Position numbers and translations under genes: made by a program
From: an uncultured Blautia sp.
GTDB lineage: Bacteria; Bacillota; Clostridia; Lachnospirales; Lachnospiraceae
Direction of reading: 5' to 3'
NCBI RefSeq assembly: GCF_934371575.1
Contig: NZ_CAKRNY010000007.1
Span: 1-64,000, forward strand
Length of the DNA: 64,000 nt
Part shown: positions 26,333 through 36,281 of the stretch, piece by piece
Position numbering within the stretch: the first letter of the stretch is position 1
Layout of the letters: every line of letters starts with the position of its first letter
The notes under the pieces: model-generated
What the model saw: the letters and a program-made list of their open reading frames with translations, nothing else
The model's database searches: none
What the model was told of the DNA's origin: nothing

Positions 26333-29300
26333 TTATTTAACTTTTACTTTGAATTTCTTAGATACGCCATTGCATGTAACTGTAATGGTTGCTGTACCCT
26401 TCTTTTTCCCCTTTACAACACCCTTAGAGGAAACAGTGGCAACCTTCTTGTTGCTGGATTTGTATTTCACAGTTCCTTTCGGAGCTGCGGTTGCTTTAAT
26501 GGTTACACTCTTACCTTTCTTGATTGTTGCAGAAGATTTTGCAAGCTTTAAGGTTGGTTTTTTAACCTGGATGGTAACCTTTGCGGTGTATTTTCCGGCT
26601 TTTACCGTAATAACTGTTTTTCCTGCTTTCTTTGCTGTCACAACACCCTTTGAAGACACAGTGGCAACCTTCTTGTTGCTGGAAGTGTATTTTACAGTTC
26701 CGCTGATTGCAACTTTTGTCACGTTAATGCGTGTGGATTTCAGTCCCTTTGTGTAAATTACGGAGTTCTTTGCCTTTGCAGTAAGTGTCGGTGCAGGAGT
26801 TGGAGTTGGCTTTACAACTTCCTTAACAGTAACCTTGCAGGCTGCACTCTTTAAGCCCAGTGTTGCTGTGATAGTTGCTGTACCGGCTTTTACAGCTGTT
26901 ACGTTACCATTCTTGTCAACAGTTACAGTTTTTTCATCGCTACTCTTCCAGGTAACATCACCTGTCAGGTTTGTAGTAACCTTCAGAGCCGCAGTCTTAT
27001 TCTTATCTGTATCTAAGGATACTGTTTCTGCACTCAGCTTGAATTCAGCTTTCACAAGACTATTAAGAGCTTCTCTCAGGTGTCCGATCTGTTCTTCTAC
27101 ACCGTAAGTTGTCTGCTGCTTAATGTTTGCCAGCATATCTTCACACTCTTCCAGTTCATTTGCAATATTGTCTTTTGCAGCAGCCCAGCTCTCAGAAGTG
27201 TAATCTGCTTCATTTAAAGCTTTTGCTTCTGCGATAATGTTTTCCAGCGGAGTGGAATCTGCATCACCGGCAGGTTTTGCAATGTTTTCAGAAGTGGCCT
27301 GGAATTTTACAGTATAATCTGCATATCCAAGTCCGTAAACAGTCAGTGTCCAGTATCCGGTTCCATCATATCCTTCCGGGAGCTGGCATCTTAAGGAATC
27401 ACTAAGTCCAAGCTGGATTCCCATCATCTTATGCATCCAGTTATCAGATGCGAATTTTGTTCCATAAGACTGAAGTGGAGTACTGTATGTACTGTCGTTT
27501 CCATAATATGTCCATTTTACAGCCTGCATAGCTTCACCGAGACCGCCATAGTTTCCTGTAAGATCGACTCTGAGGAATTCACCATAAGAACCACTTCCTG
27601 GTTTTACTGTAGCTGTAATGCCATCTGCTGTTTTCTGTGCAGTATCTTTCAGTCCTGAATCAGAGCCATTAACTCTTGCGCTGAAAGTGAAGGAGCCGTC
27701 TTCTGCTCTTACTGCTGTTTTTAATCCATTTGTATTATCATTTACTGCTGCAGTTGCTGTATACGCGGCCAGGTTATTTTCACCAAATCCACCGAATAAA
27801 GTTCCGCCATTTTCCACAACTGTATAAGCTTCTTTTAATGCACTGTAATCTGCTCTCTTTACTTTTACAGGAACATATTTCAAACCGGATACTACATAAT
27901 GATCAATGCTTTCTCCATTCACAGTGCCTCTTCCAAAAGCAGCTGTGCTTCCGTCAGTAAGGATCATTGTTGATTTATCCTTCCATCCGGCTAATTTGTA
28001 TGAATTTCCTGCTTTTGTATAAATAGTTGCAATTGTCTGAAAGCTTCCTCTATGGAGTCCATGATTGGAAGTTGCTCTTGTTACCTCATCAAATGCACCA
28101 AGGTCTTTCTCGCCTCTTCTGTCTGCAGTATCAGAGGAAGCCGTACTTCCTGCATTTAAAACATTTTCAGCAGCCCAGTACTGTGCCCAGGTAAGACCTG
28201 CGTATACATATACGTTTTCGTGGTAAACAAATGTTACAGCTGGGTATCCGGCAGCACTTACAACTACTGTATCTCCATCGTTTACAGCTGTTTTAGAATA
28301 ATCAAGAGTTCCATCCTCCTGAACAATCTTCACAGCACCTTTTCCGCTTGCAGCATACTCTTTGTCACCAATTTTTACTTTTGAAACTGTTTTGGTAAAT
28401 GCAGCAAACTGCTCAGCGGTAATATCTGCCGCAGCAACCAGTTTTCCTTCATACTCATCATAGGAAGCCATCACAGTATCTGTTGTTGCTGTAAAAGTAG
28501 CGCTGACAGGAGCATATTTTCCATTTGCATCGGAAATTGTCAGAGTATGTGTTCCAGGGGTAAGATTTGTAACCTTTACTCCTGTCTCTGTTGTCGCTGC
28601 TTCCACATCATCAACTGCATATTTCTTTGAATAATCAGATGGAAGTGCTTCAGATAATTCAACTTTAACCTCTGCATCTGTTACCTTGATGTTGTCAACG
28701 GTTGCACTGACACCTGTTTTTACCGGAACATAAGTATCTGGAATATCAAAATTAATTTCCCCTTTATCCGTATAATACGTTACGCTGGAAATAGTTTTTC
28801 CCATCATGGATTTATAGTGGTCAGAGCTTATTGGGCAACCGTGAGATTCTGTTGTAAAGCCGGTGCTCCATGCAAGTTCTTTTCCTTTCCAGATATTCTC
28901 AAGATGACGGAGTGCATAAGTGGTTCCGTCTGTTGTATTGATAATTACACCATAAATCTTATCACCATTAGATGCATTTACTACTGCCTTTACTGCCGTC
29001 TCATCCAGCTCAAGCTGATAATCTCCATATTTGGAATTAAGCTTTAATTCAGCATTCACACTAACATTCTGTTCGGACATTCCCTGAACAGCGCCAAAAG
29101 AAATATTTCCGTTCTCATCTACGCTCATTTCCTTGTAATATGCCGGAGTTTCTGCCGGAACATAATAAGTATAGTTTGGCTGTTCAATAAGAGCCGCTGC
29201 ACCAGTATATGTATTAGTACTTACCTGGCCTTTCATGTTCGTAGTAATCTCTATAGTAGTGCTGTCTGTAATCTGTTTAAAATTTTCCAAATCAGAAGCT

Positions 29301-29857
29301 TTATTCACTTTTACTGGAAAAGTAACACCTGCAAGTTCATTTCCTTCCGCGCTTGTATGATAAGCAGCATTTCCATTCATCACGCCGCTCATCTTTGTTT
29401 TTGCTTTCGTCGCAGATGTAAATGCATCTACTTTTACATCATTGTTTTTCAACTCAGATCTGTAAAAAGCCTCGTAAGGAATATTCATCAGTACGATCTG
29501 ACCATCCTCAACTGTTTTCACAGAACCGTCAGCATTATTGTTTCCACCTTCAGCATCTGCTGTAAAAGCTTCCTCCGTTTCTCCGTCCTCGAAACCAGCT
29601 TCCTCTGCTGCTTCCTCACCAGACTCAAAGCCAGCCTCATTCTCTCCTTCAAAATCTGCAGTCTCTTCTGAACCAGACATATCTTCCTGATCCCCAGAAG
29701 GCTCTTCTGAAACATCTGCCACTTCACCGGAAATCTCAGCTTCCATTTCACCGGAAATAAAATCTTCCGCAAAAACGCCAGTTGGAGTGCCTGTCATTGC
29801 TACAGCTACGCTCATAATAATCGGGGCGATTTTTTTTATTAACTTTTTGTCAGCCAT
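26333..29857 (-). CDS. Large secreted Tp47-like protein with bacterial Ig-like domains
   Basis: An ~1174-residue secreted protein. Signal peptide ~1-30 (VFA-ED), then a very acidic Glu-rich linker to ~115. Residues ~550-855 clearly resemble Treponema pallidum Tp47, a penicillin-binding lipoprotein: LTWAQYWAAE, GAFDEVTRATSNHG, GLKYVPVKV, NTNGLKTA, KWTYYGNDSTY, SYGTKFASDNW, GTGYWTLTVYGLGY. Residues ~120-375 look like a second, diverged copy. An Ig-like stretch joins them. A FIVAR-like helical region (~870-940) and three BIG2 domains (~940-1174, each with KKVATVSSKG-type cores) follow. The start at 29857 has GAGGAGG. It has no lipobox, unlike Tp47. Ligand unknown; it lies beside the flavin operon. 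Confidence 0.85.
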   Translation of the reverse strand: MADKKLIKKIAPIIMSVAVAMTGTPTGVFAEDFISGEMEAEISGEVADVSEEPSGDQEDMSGSEETADFEGENEAGFESGEEAAEEAGFEDGETEEAFTADAEGGNNNADGSVKTVEDGQIVLMNIPYEAFYRSELKNNDVKVDAFTSATKAKTKMSGVMNGNAAYHTSAEGNELAGVTFPVKVNKASDLENFKQITDSTTIEITTNMKGQVSTNTYTGAAALIEQPNYTYYVPAETPAYYKEMSVDENGNISFGAVQGMSEQNVSVNAELKLNSKYGDYQLELDETAVKAVVNASNGDKIYGVIINTTDGTTYALRHLENIWKGKELAWSTGFTTESHGCPISSDHYKSMMGKTISSVTYYTDKGEINFDIPDTYVPVKTGVSATVDNIKVTDAEVKVELSEALPSDYSKKYAVDDVEAATTETGVKVTNLTPGTHTLTISDANGKYAPVSATFTATTDTVMASYDEYEGKLVAAADITAEQFAAFTKTVSKVKIGDKEYAASGKGAVKIVQEDGTLDYSKTAVNDGDTVVVSAAGYPAVTFVYHENVYVYAGLTWAQYWAAENVLNAGSTASSDTADRRGEKDLGAFDEVTRATSNHGLHRGSFQTIATIYTKAGNSYKLAGWKDKSTMILTDGSTAAFGRGTVNGESIDHYVVSGLKYVPVKVKRADYSALKEAYTVVENGGTLFGGFGENNLAAYTATAAVNDNTNGLKTAVRAEDGSFTFSARVNGSDSGLKDTAQKTADGITATVKPGSGSYGEFLRVDLTGNYGGLGEAMQAVKWTYYGNDSTYSTPLQSYGTKFASDNWMHKMMGIQLGLSDSLRCQLPEGYDGTGYWTLTVYGLGYADYTVKFQATSENIAKPAGDADSTPLENIIAEAKALNEADYTSESWAAAKDNIANELEECEDMLANIKQQTTYGVEEQIGHLREALNSLVKAEFKLSAETVSLDTDKNKTAALKVTTNLTGDVTWKSSDEKTVTVDKNGNVTAVKAGTATITATLGLKSAACKVTVKEVVKPTPTPAPTLTAKAKNSVIYTKGLKSTRINVTKVAISGTVKYTSSNKKVATVSSKGVVTAKKAGKTVITVKAGKYTAKVTIQVKKPTLKLAKSSATIKKGKSVTIKATAAPKGTVKYKSSNKKVATVSSKGVVKGKKKGTATITVTCNGVSKKFKVKVK

Positions 29858-30017
29858 CTTCTTCCTCCTCATGTAATATTAATTAGTGTTTTCTAACCAA
29901 CGTTTATTTTACAGATTTGTGTTAGTGTTGTCTATCTTTTTTTAGGAAAGTCTTTGCACTTTTTTTATCAATAAAACGGATTGTGTAATAGGAACATTAC
30001 GGAGTAATCTCATATAT

Positions 30018-30069
30018 AAAAAAAAGGATCCGGATACAGAAGTCTTCTTACTTCCATATCTGAATCCTT
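30018..30069 (-). terminator. Terminator of dapF
   Basis: On the minus strand AAGGATTCAGATA pairs with TATCCGGATCCTT (one mismatch, one wobble) and is followed by eight T residues, 19 bases after the dapF stop codon. Confidence 0.82.
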
Positions 30070-30087
30070 ATACATTGTTATGATTTT

Positions 30088-30936
30088 TTATGCAAAAAAG
30101 CTTTCAGCTACACTCATCTCTCCAATGTATCCCACAATTCCTGTCATAAAAACAGTCCCGTCTTCTTTAATATCAATCTGAAGCATACCGCCTGGCTGAT
30201 TTACATTAATTCGATTTTCCATCAGACCTTTTTTGTAAGCAGCAATTGCTGCAGCGCAGCTTCCTGTACCGGAAGCCTTTGTATATCCGGAACCACGCTC
30301 CCAGATTTCAATATCCAGATTTCCCTTGTCAATCTTACGGCAGATCTGCAGGTTTACTCTTTCCGGAAACTCATCTGCATTTTCCACATATGGTCCAAGT
30401 TCTCTCACCTTTTCCGGAGATACCTGATCCATGAATATAATACAATGTGGATTTCCGATGGTCAGACAGGTGGCCTTATATTCCTCTTTGTTAAATGTGA
30501 AATTCTCATCAATCACTTCACGGATTTCACCAGTCACAGGAATTTCTTTGGAAAGAAAGGACGCCTTTCCCATATTAACGCGAAATTCTGTAGCTCTGGC
30601 ATTCAGACATTCCACTTCAATGGTTCCTGATAAGGTCTCAATCGCAAACTTTTTCTCAGTTACATATTCATTATCCAGAAGATATTTTGCAAAAATACAG
30701 ACACCGTTTCCACTGATCGCAGTTTCGCTTCCATCAGAATTAAAAATGCGCACTCCCATTTTTCCATTTATGTCAACAGGACCGTATAACACACCATCTG
30801 CGCCAAGGCCAAATCCTCTCTGGCAAAGAAGAGCTACTTTTTTCCCCTGGAGCTGCAGCTGGTTTTTCTTCGCATCCAGTACCAGATAATCATTTCCAAG
30901 TCCCTGATATTTTGTCATGATAATACTGTCTCTCAT
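30088..30936 (-). CDS. dapF: Diaminopimelate epimerase-family protein
   Basis: A 282-residue cofactor-independent racemase/epimerase that, in the family, turns LL- into meso-diaminopimelate for lysine and peptidoglycan. Seen: YQGLGNDYLVLDA, LCQRGFGLGADGVL, IFNSDGSE, IGNPHCIIF, FPERVNLQIC and IWERGSGYTKASGTGSCAAA with catalytic C228. The other catalytic cysteine is shifted: the usual GNGxRC reads GNGVC (C80), one residue early when aligned on the following FAKYL. This is a lineage variant or a hint of a different substrate. ATG at 30936 has AAAGGAAAG upstream; an earlier in-frame ATG at 30966 lacks one. Confidence 0.85.
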   Translation of the reverse strand: MRDSIIMTKYQGLGNDYLVLDAKKNQLQLQGKKVALLCQRGFGLGADGVLYGPVDINGKMGVRIFNSDGSETAISGNGVCIFAKYLLDNEYVTEKKFAIETLSGTIEVECLNARATEFRVNMGKASFLSKEIPVTGEIREVIDENFTFNKEEYKATCLTIGNPHCIIFMDQVSPEKVRELGPYVENADEFPERVNLQICRKIDKGNLDIEIWERGSGYTKASGTGSCAAAIAAYKKGLMENRINVNQPGGMLQIDIKEDGTVFMTGIVGYIGEMSVAESFFA

Positions 30937-31115
30937 TGTTTTCTTTCCTTTCTTCGCCAAACACATCTTATAGATTCAGTATAGCGTTTATTTTTCCCAT
31001 GTACATAGAATAACTTGCGAAATATATTGCAAAAAATGCGGTATTTCATTTATAATAAAGTAATATGAAGTTTACGCTTCCATACACACTCTATTCAAAA
31101 CAGGAGCCATAACAT

Positions 31116-31946
31116 ATGAATTCTTTCAATGAGCCAACGGAAAAAACCGGCTATCTGGAGCAGGATTTCCGGCTTTTTCACATCAAAGACCAGACCAAAC
31201 GGGAATTTTCCTACCATTACCATGATTTTCACAAAGTGATCATCTTTCTTTCCGGAAAGGCTGCCTATCACATTGAAGGAAAGTCCTACTATCTGAAGCC
31301 CTGGGACATTCTCCTCGTAAACCGTCACGCTATCCACAAACCTGAAATTGATTTTTCTGTTCCATACGAACGTTTTGTACTATGGATCCGCGACGACATC
31401 AACTCCACAGAACTGCTTCGCTGCTTTCAGAAGGCAATTGACCGAAGTTACAATCTGATCCGTCTGGACTCTGGCACTCAGGAGAAATTAAAGCAGCTTC
31501 TCTACGAACTGGAAGCTGCTCTGAAAGACGAAAAATTCGGAAGTGAGCTTCTTGGAAACGCACTTTTTATCCAGTTTATGGTTTATGTAAATCGCATTTT
31601 TCTGGAAAAGCAGTATATTTATGACGTTCATTCCTACAGCAGTGATTCCCAGATAGAAGAGCTTCTCCGTTATATTAACCACAACCTTACTGAAGATCTT
31701 TCCATTGAAACCCTTGCACGGAAATACTACCTGAGCAAGTATCACATGATGCGGAAATTCAAGGAGGAAACCGGCTACACCATACACAATTATATTATAA
31801 GCAAGCGGCTCCTTCTGGCCCGCACAAAAATAGCCGAGGGTGCCCCTGTCCTGAAAGCCGCCCAGTTAAGCGGTTTTTCCGACTATACCACCTTCTCCCG
31901 TGCCTACAAAAAACAATTTGGGACTGCACCAAGCCAGCTAAAATAA
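31116..31946 (+). CDS. AraC-family regulator with cupin sensor domain
   Basis: A 276-residue transcription factor. Residues ~20-110 form a cupin-like ligand-binding domain (HYHDFHKVIIFLSGKAAYHIEGKSYYLKPWDILLVNRHAIHKPE) and residues ~180-276 the double helix-turn-helix (LARKYYLSKYHMMRKFKEETG, AAQLSGFSDYTTFSRAYKKQFG). AGGAG lies upstream of the ATG. It has its own transcript, ended by a strong terminator. Typical of sugar- or stress-responsive control; target genes cannot be named. Confidence 0.9.
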   Translation: MNSFNEPTEKTGYLEQDFRLFHIKDQTKREFSYHYHDFHKVIIFLSGKAAYHIEGKSYYLKPWDILLVNRHAIHKPEIDFSVPYERFVLWIRDDINSTELLRCFQKAIDRSYNLIRLDSGTQEKLKQLLYELEAALKDEKFGSELLGNALFIQFMVYVNRIFLEKQYIYDVHSYSSDSQIEELLRYINHNLTEDLSIETLARKYYLSKYHMMRKFKEETGYTIHNYIISKRLLLARTKIAEGAPVLKAAQLSGFSDYTTFSRAYKKQFGTAPSQLK

Positions 31947-31998
31947 CCGCAGCATCTTATTTTCCAATCACCAATAACCAGCGATTTTGCAATATACG

Positions 31999-32046
31999 AA
32001 AAAAGCGAATTTCAAAGATAACCAATACTTTGAAATTCGCTTTTTA
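31999..32046. terminator. Bidirectional terminator between AraC gene and secA
   Basis: AAAAAGCGAATTTCAAAG pairs with CTTTGAAATTCGCTTTTT around a short loop. A/T-runs on both sides serve both convergent genes. Confidence 0.92.
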
Positions 32047-32054
32047 ATCTCATA

Positions 32055-34631
32055 TCATACATTTGCAGTTTTTCTGCCGCAGCACTGTTTATACTTCTTA
32101 CCGCTTCCACATGGACACGGATCATTCGGATAAACCTTGATCTCTTTTCTCTGAACCGGCTTGCGAACGCTGGAATCATCCTTGTTAGTACCAGTAACCT
32201 TCGCTACCTGCTCACGCTCGATCTTCTGCTCAACATGTACATGATACAGCATTCTGACAGTATCTTCCTGAATAGAAGTGATCATGCTGTTAAACATATC
32301 AAATGCAGCCATCTTGTACTCAACAACCGGATCTCTCTGGCCATAAGCAGTCAGGCCGATACCCTGACGGAGGATCTCCATGTCATCAATGTGATCCATC
32401 CACTTGCTGTCAATGCTCTTCAGAAGGATAACACGCTCAAGCTCACGCAGCTGCTCCGGCTCCGGGAATTCGGACTCCTTCGCCTCGTAAAGCTTCACAG
32501 CCTCCTCCTTGATCAGATGCTTCATCTCATTCTTTTTCTTGCCCTTAACCTTCTCGGCAGTAAGCGGCTCGATTGGGATGATCTGACGGAGTACACTGTT
32601 GAACTCATTCAGATCCCACTCTTCAGAATCCACATCATCAGAGAAGCACATATCCACAGCATTATCTACAATATCTGTAATCATCTTGTAGATGGCATCG
32701 CGCATGTTCTCGCCATCCAGTACCTGGCGGCGCTCTTTGTAGATGATCTCACGCTGCTCATTGTTAACCTGGTCGTAATCAAGAAGATTCTTACGAATAC
32801 CGAAGTTGTTAAACTCGATCTTCTCCTGTGCCTTCTCGATTGCGTTGGAAAGCATCTTATGCTCAATCTGCTCATTCTCAGCTACACCAAGAGAGGTGAA
32901 CACCTTCATCAGACGCTCAGATCCGAACAGACGCATCAGATCGTCCTCAAGGGAAATGTAGAAACGGGATTCTCCCGGATCTCCCTGACGTCCGGAACGT
33001 CCACGCAGCTGGTTATCAATACGTCTGGACTCATGACGCTCTGTACCGATGATTTTCAGACCGCCGGCTGCTCTTGATACATCGTCAAGCTTAATATCAG
33101 TACCACGACCTGCCATATTGGTTGCAATGGTAACTGCACCGGCCTGACCAGCCTGTGCTACTATCTCAGCCTCAAGCTCATGAAACTTGGCATTCAATAC
33201 ATTATGCGGAATTCCCTCTCTCTTCAGCATACGGCTGATGAGCTCGGAAGTCTCGATAGTGATAGTACCAACCAGTACAGGCTGCTGCTTCTCATGGGCT
33301 TCCTTTACAGACTGGACAACTGCATTGAATTTCTCTTTCTTGGTCATATATACGGCATCGTCTAAATCCTTACGCTGAACCGGCTTATTGGTCGGGATCT
33401 CGACAACGTCCATTGCATAGATATCACGGAACTCTTTCTCCTCAGTAAGAGCAGTACCGGTCATACCACCCTTCTTATCGTATTTGTTAAAGAAGTTCTG
33501 GAATGTGATAGTTGCAAGTGTCTTACTCTCACGTTTAACCTTAACGTGCTCCTTCGCCTCAATTGCCTGATGAAGACCATCAGAATAACGGCGGCCCGGC
33601 ATAATACGTCCGGTAAACTCATCGACGATCATAACCTCGTCGTCTTTTACAACGTAATCCTGGTCACGGTGCATCAGATTGTGGGCACGAAGTGCAAGGA
33701 TAATGTTATGCTGGATCTCAAGGTTCTCCGGATCTGCAAGGTTCTCAATACTGAAGAATTTCTCAACCTTCTTCACACCTTGCTCGGTAAGGTTGACAAT
33801 CTTATCCTTCTCATTTACAACAAAGTCACCTGTCTCGATAACTTCCTCTCCCATGATGGCTGCCATCTTGGTCATCTCATGGCTGGCTTCTCCACGCTCC
33901 AGCTGCTGTGCAAGGATATCGCAAACCTCATACAGCTTGGTGGACTTGCCGCTCTGACCGGAAATGATCAGAGGAGTACGAGCCTCATCGATCAAAATGG
34001 AATCGACCTCATCGATGATACAGTAGTGGAGATCACGCTGTACCAGCTGCTCCTTGTAAATAACCATGTTATCACGAAGGTAATCGAAGCCAAGCTCATT
34101 ATTGGTAACATAAGTAATATCACAGTTATAAGCTGCGCGGCGCTCTTCCGGCTTCATGTCATTCAGAACAACCCCAACGGTCAGGCCAAGGAATCTGTGA
34201 ACCTGTCCCATCTCATCAGCATCACGTTTCGCAAGGTAATCATTGACTGTGACAACGTGAACACCTTTGCCCTCCAGAGCGTTCAGATAGGATGGCAATG
34301 TAGCTACAAGTGTCTTACCTTCACCAGTCTTCATCTCGGCAATACGGCCCTGATGAAGTACGATTCCACCGATGAGCTGTACTTCGAAATGCTCCATTCC
34401 GAGCACACGCTTGGCAGCCTCACGGACGGTAGCAAATGCCTCTGGTAAAAGGTCATCCAGCGTAGCCCCTTCTTCAAGGCGTTTCTTAAATTCTCTTGTT
34501 TTACCGCGAAGTTCTTCATCGGTTAATTTCTGCATTTCGGGACGCAGATCCTCGATTTTCTTAACGAGGGGCATGATACGCTTAACCTCTCGCTGGCTGC
34601 GGGTTCCGAAAACTTTTGAAAACATGTTCAT
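32055..34631 (-). CDS. secA: Preprotein translocase ATPase SecA
   Basis: An 858-residue motor ATPase pushing unfolded proteins through SecYEG. Walker [12 protein letters not shown] near residue 100, the [19 protein letters not shown] region, the preprotein cross-linking domain, [24 protein letters not shown], and [27 protein letters not shown] of the second nucleotide-binding fold, helical wing and scaffold, and a C-terminal zinc SEC-C motif [16 protein letters not shown]. The length is normal. Single gene, convergent with the AraC regulator. Confidence 0.98.
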   Translation of the reverse strand: MNMFSKVFGTRSQREVKRIMPLVKKIEDLRPEMQKLTDEELRGKTREFKKRLEEGATLDDLLPEAFATVREAAKRVLGMEHFEVQLIGGIVLHQGRIAEMKTGEGKTLVATLPSYLNALEGKGVHVVTVNDYLAKRDADEMGQVHRFLGLTVGVVLNDMKPEERRAAYNCDITYVTNNELGFDYLRDNMVIYKEQLVQRDLHYCIIDEVDSILIDEARTPLIISGQSGKSTKLYEVCDILAQQLERGEASHEMTKMAAIMGEEVIETGDFVVNEKDKIVNLTEQGVKKVEKFFSIENLADPENLEIQHNIILALRAHNLMHRDQDYVVKDDEVMIVDEFTGRIMPGRRYSDGLHQAIEAKEHVKVKRESKTLATITFQNFFNKYDKKGGMTGTALTEEKEFRDIYAMDVVEIPTNKPVQRKDLDDAVYMTKKEKFNAVVQSVKEAHEKQQPVLVGTITIETSELISRMLKREGIPHNVLNAKFHELEAEIVAQAGQAGAVTIATNMAGRGTDIKLDDVSRAAGGLKIIGTERHESRRIDNQLRGRSGRQGDPGESRFYISLEDDLMRLFGSERLMKVFTSLGVAENEQIEHKMLSNAIEKAQEKIEFNNFGIRKNLLDYDQVNNEQREIIYKERRQVLDGENMRDAIYKMITDIVDNAVDMCFSDDVDSEEWDLNEFNSVLRQIIPIEPLTAEKVKGKKKNEMKHLIKEEAVKLYEAKESEFPEPEQLRELERVILLKSIDSKWMDHIDDMEILRQGIGLTAYGQRDPVVEYKMAAFDMFNSMITSIQEDTVRMLYHVHVEQKIEREQVAKVTGTNKDDSSVRKPVQRKEIKVYPNDPCPCGSGKKYKQCCGRKTANV

Positions 34632-34873
34632 TTAGCTTTTATACTCCTGTCTGTCTTTATTTTCGATGTCATATTGTGTAATATAACTGATTTCATTTCA
34701 TGTAAAATTATACATTTTGTTTAACATACCAGTCTATTTTAACACTTTTTGCCATGGAAAACAATAAATATTTGATGAACAAAATATGTCTCCAGTATGA
34801 TATATTAAAGTAAAATAAATTTATATCAAAAATCAGCACTCAAATCATTTTATGCTTTAGGAGAATTTTAATA

Positions 34874-35494
34874 ATGATCTATCTTTTTCAAAAAATTGAT
34901 ACAATATCAGACCATTTCTTTCATGAATGTCTGCAATTACTGCCAGCAAAACGCCGGGAATATGTACTCCATTTTAAGCAGCCGGAAGATCAGAAGCGTT
35001 CTGCCCTGGCCTGGCTGCTTTTGCAGTATGGACTTAAGCAGGAATATGGTTTCCGGGAAATCCCCGATTTCCAGAAAACATCTTCCGGGAAACCATTTTT
35101 CTGTGGAAAAAATATGCCGTTTTTTAATCTCAGCCACAGCGGAAATTTCGTAGGCTGTGCCTTGCATGACAGGGAAATTGGTCTGGATATCCAGAAGCTC
35201 ACAAAGCCCCGGGAGTCTCTTATCCGAAGAGTCTGCACTCAGGAGGAGCTTATTTTCTTAAAGTCCCCCCAGGATTTCTGCCGGATCTGGGCTATGAAGG
35301 AAAGCGCCGTCAAACTTACCGGAGAAGGGATCACCGGAAATTTCCGGGAGATTCTCACCTTGCATCCGGATATGCACACCCATACCCTCCCATTGGAAAA
35401 TGGAGCCGGGTTTCTGGCCTACAGTATTTATGAAGAAACAAAACTTCCAATTCTTACAATAACCACCCATGAACTGATCCATACAATGTATTGA
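34874..35494 (+). CDS. 4'-phosphopantetheinyl transferase, Sfp type
   Basis: A 206-residue enzyme that transfers the phosphopantetheine arm of CoA to carrier proteins. Diagnostic motifs: FNLSHSGNFVGCALHDREIGLDIQKL (magnesium-binding D in GLD) and WAMKESAVKLTGEGI (WxxKES/A). GAAAACCATTT-type upstream ATP/CoA residues (SSGKPFF) are also present. AGGAG precedes the ATG. No NRPS, PKS or acyl carrier protein genes are nearby, so the target is unknown; it may activate the fatty-acid ACP or a carrier encoded elsewhere. Confidence 0.88.
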   Translation: MIYLFQKIDTISDHFFHECLQLLPAKRREYVLHFKQPEDQKRSALAWLLLQYGLKQEYGFREIPDFQKTSSGKPFFCGKNMPFFNLSHSGNFVGCALHDREIGLDIQKLTKPRESLIRRVCTQEELIFLKSPQDFCRIWAMKESAVKLTGEGITGNFREILTLHPDMHTHTLPLENGAGFLAYSIYEETKLPILTITTHELIHTMY

Positions 35495-35535
35495 AGGTTT
35501 TGATATTACTCCCATTATTTCTTACAAAACCGCGT

Positions 35536-35563
35536 AAAAATCCCGGAGACATATGCCTCCGGG
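35536..35563 (-). terminator. Terminator of hpf
   Basis: CCCGGAG and CTCCGGG form a stem; on the minus strand it is followed by ATTTTTA. It lies about 55 bases after the hpf stop. Confidence 0.75.
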
Positions 35564-35618
35564 ACTCCATTATTTCATATATTTAATTTTCTAAAATAAA
35601 ATCAAGAAGCAGTTCTGC

Positions 35619-36146
35619 TTAATCCTCCGGCTCGATCAGTCCGTAGGTATTACCCTTACGCTTGTAAACTACATTCACCTGATCCGTCTCTGCATTGCAG
35701 AATACGAAGAAATTATGTCCAAGAAGCTCCATCTGAACACATGCATCTTCTGGATACATAGGCTTGATATCAAATTTCTTGGTACGAATGATCTTAACCT
35801 CTTCGTCCTCTTCATAATCCTTGTCCAGATATGCCTTCTGGAAGTTGGCAGCTGACTGCTGCTTGTCCACGATCTTGTTCTTGTATTTCCTGAGCTGACG
35901 TTCAATTACTTCCTCTACAAGGTCGATTGATACATACATATCGTTGCTGACCTGCTCGGAACGGATGATGTTGCCCTTAACCGGGATCGTCACCTCAATT
36001 TTCTGTCTTTCTTTTTCTACACTAAGAGTTACGACAACTTCAGTGTCAGGAGTGAAATACCGTTCCAGTTTACCGAGCTTATCCTCTACTGCTGTACGAA
36101 GCCCGTCTGTCACTGTGATGTTTTTTCCGCTGATAATGAATTTCAT
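35619..36146 (-). CDS. hpf: Long-form ribosome hibernation-promoting factor
   Basis: A ~175-residue ribosome-binding protein that makes inactive 100S dimers in stationary phase. The N-terminal YfiA-like domain (MKFIISGKNITVTDGLR...KLGKLERYF, ~1-95) binds the 30S subunit. A linker leads to the C-terminal dimerisation domain (VKIIRTKKFDIKPMYPEDACVQMELLGHNFFVFCNAET, ~118-175). This two-domain form is typical of Firmicutes. ATG at 36146 has AAAGGGGAT at an eight-base spacing; an upstream ATG at 36179 has none. Confidence 0.95.
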   Translation of the reverse strand: MKFIISGKNITVTDGLRTAVEDKLGKLERYFTPDTEVVVTLSVEKERQKIEVTIPVKGNIIRSEQVSNDMYVSIDLVEEVIERQLRKYKNKIVDKQQSAANFQKAYLDKDYEEDEEVKIIRTKKFDIKPMYPEDACVQMELLGHNFFVFCNAETDQVNVVYKRKGNTYGLIEPED

Positions 36147-36281
36147 GCTTCCATCCCCTTTGCTGTTTGATGGATTCATTATAACACATTAATCAAAAAA
36201 ATAATATCATTTTTTGAAAAAATTACGATTTTTTTCACAAAATTGCAGATATCTGACGCAAAAATTGAGAATTGATTTTCT

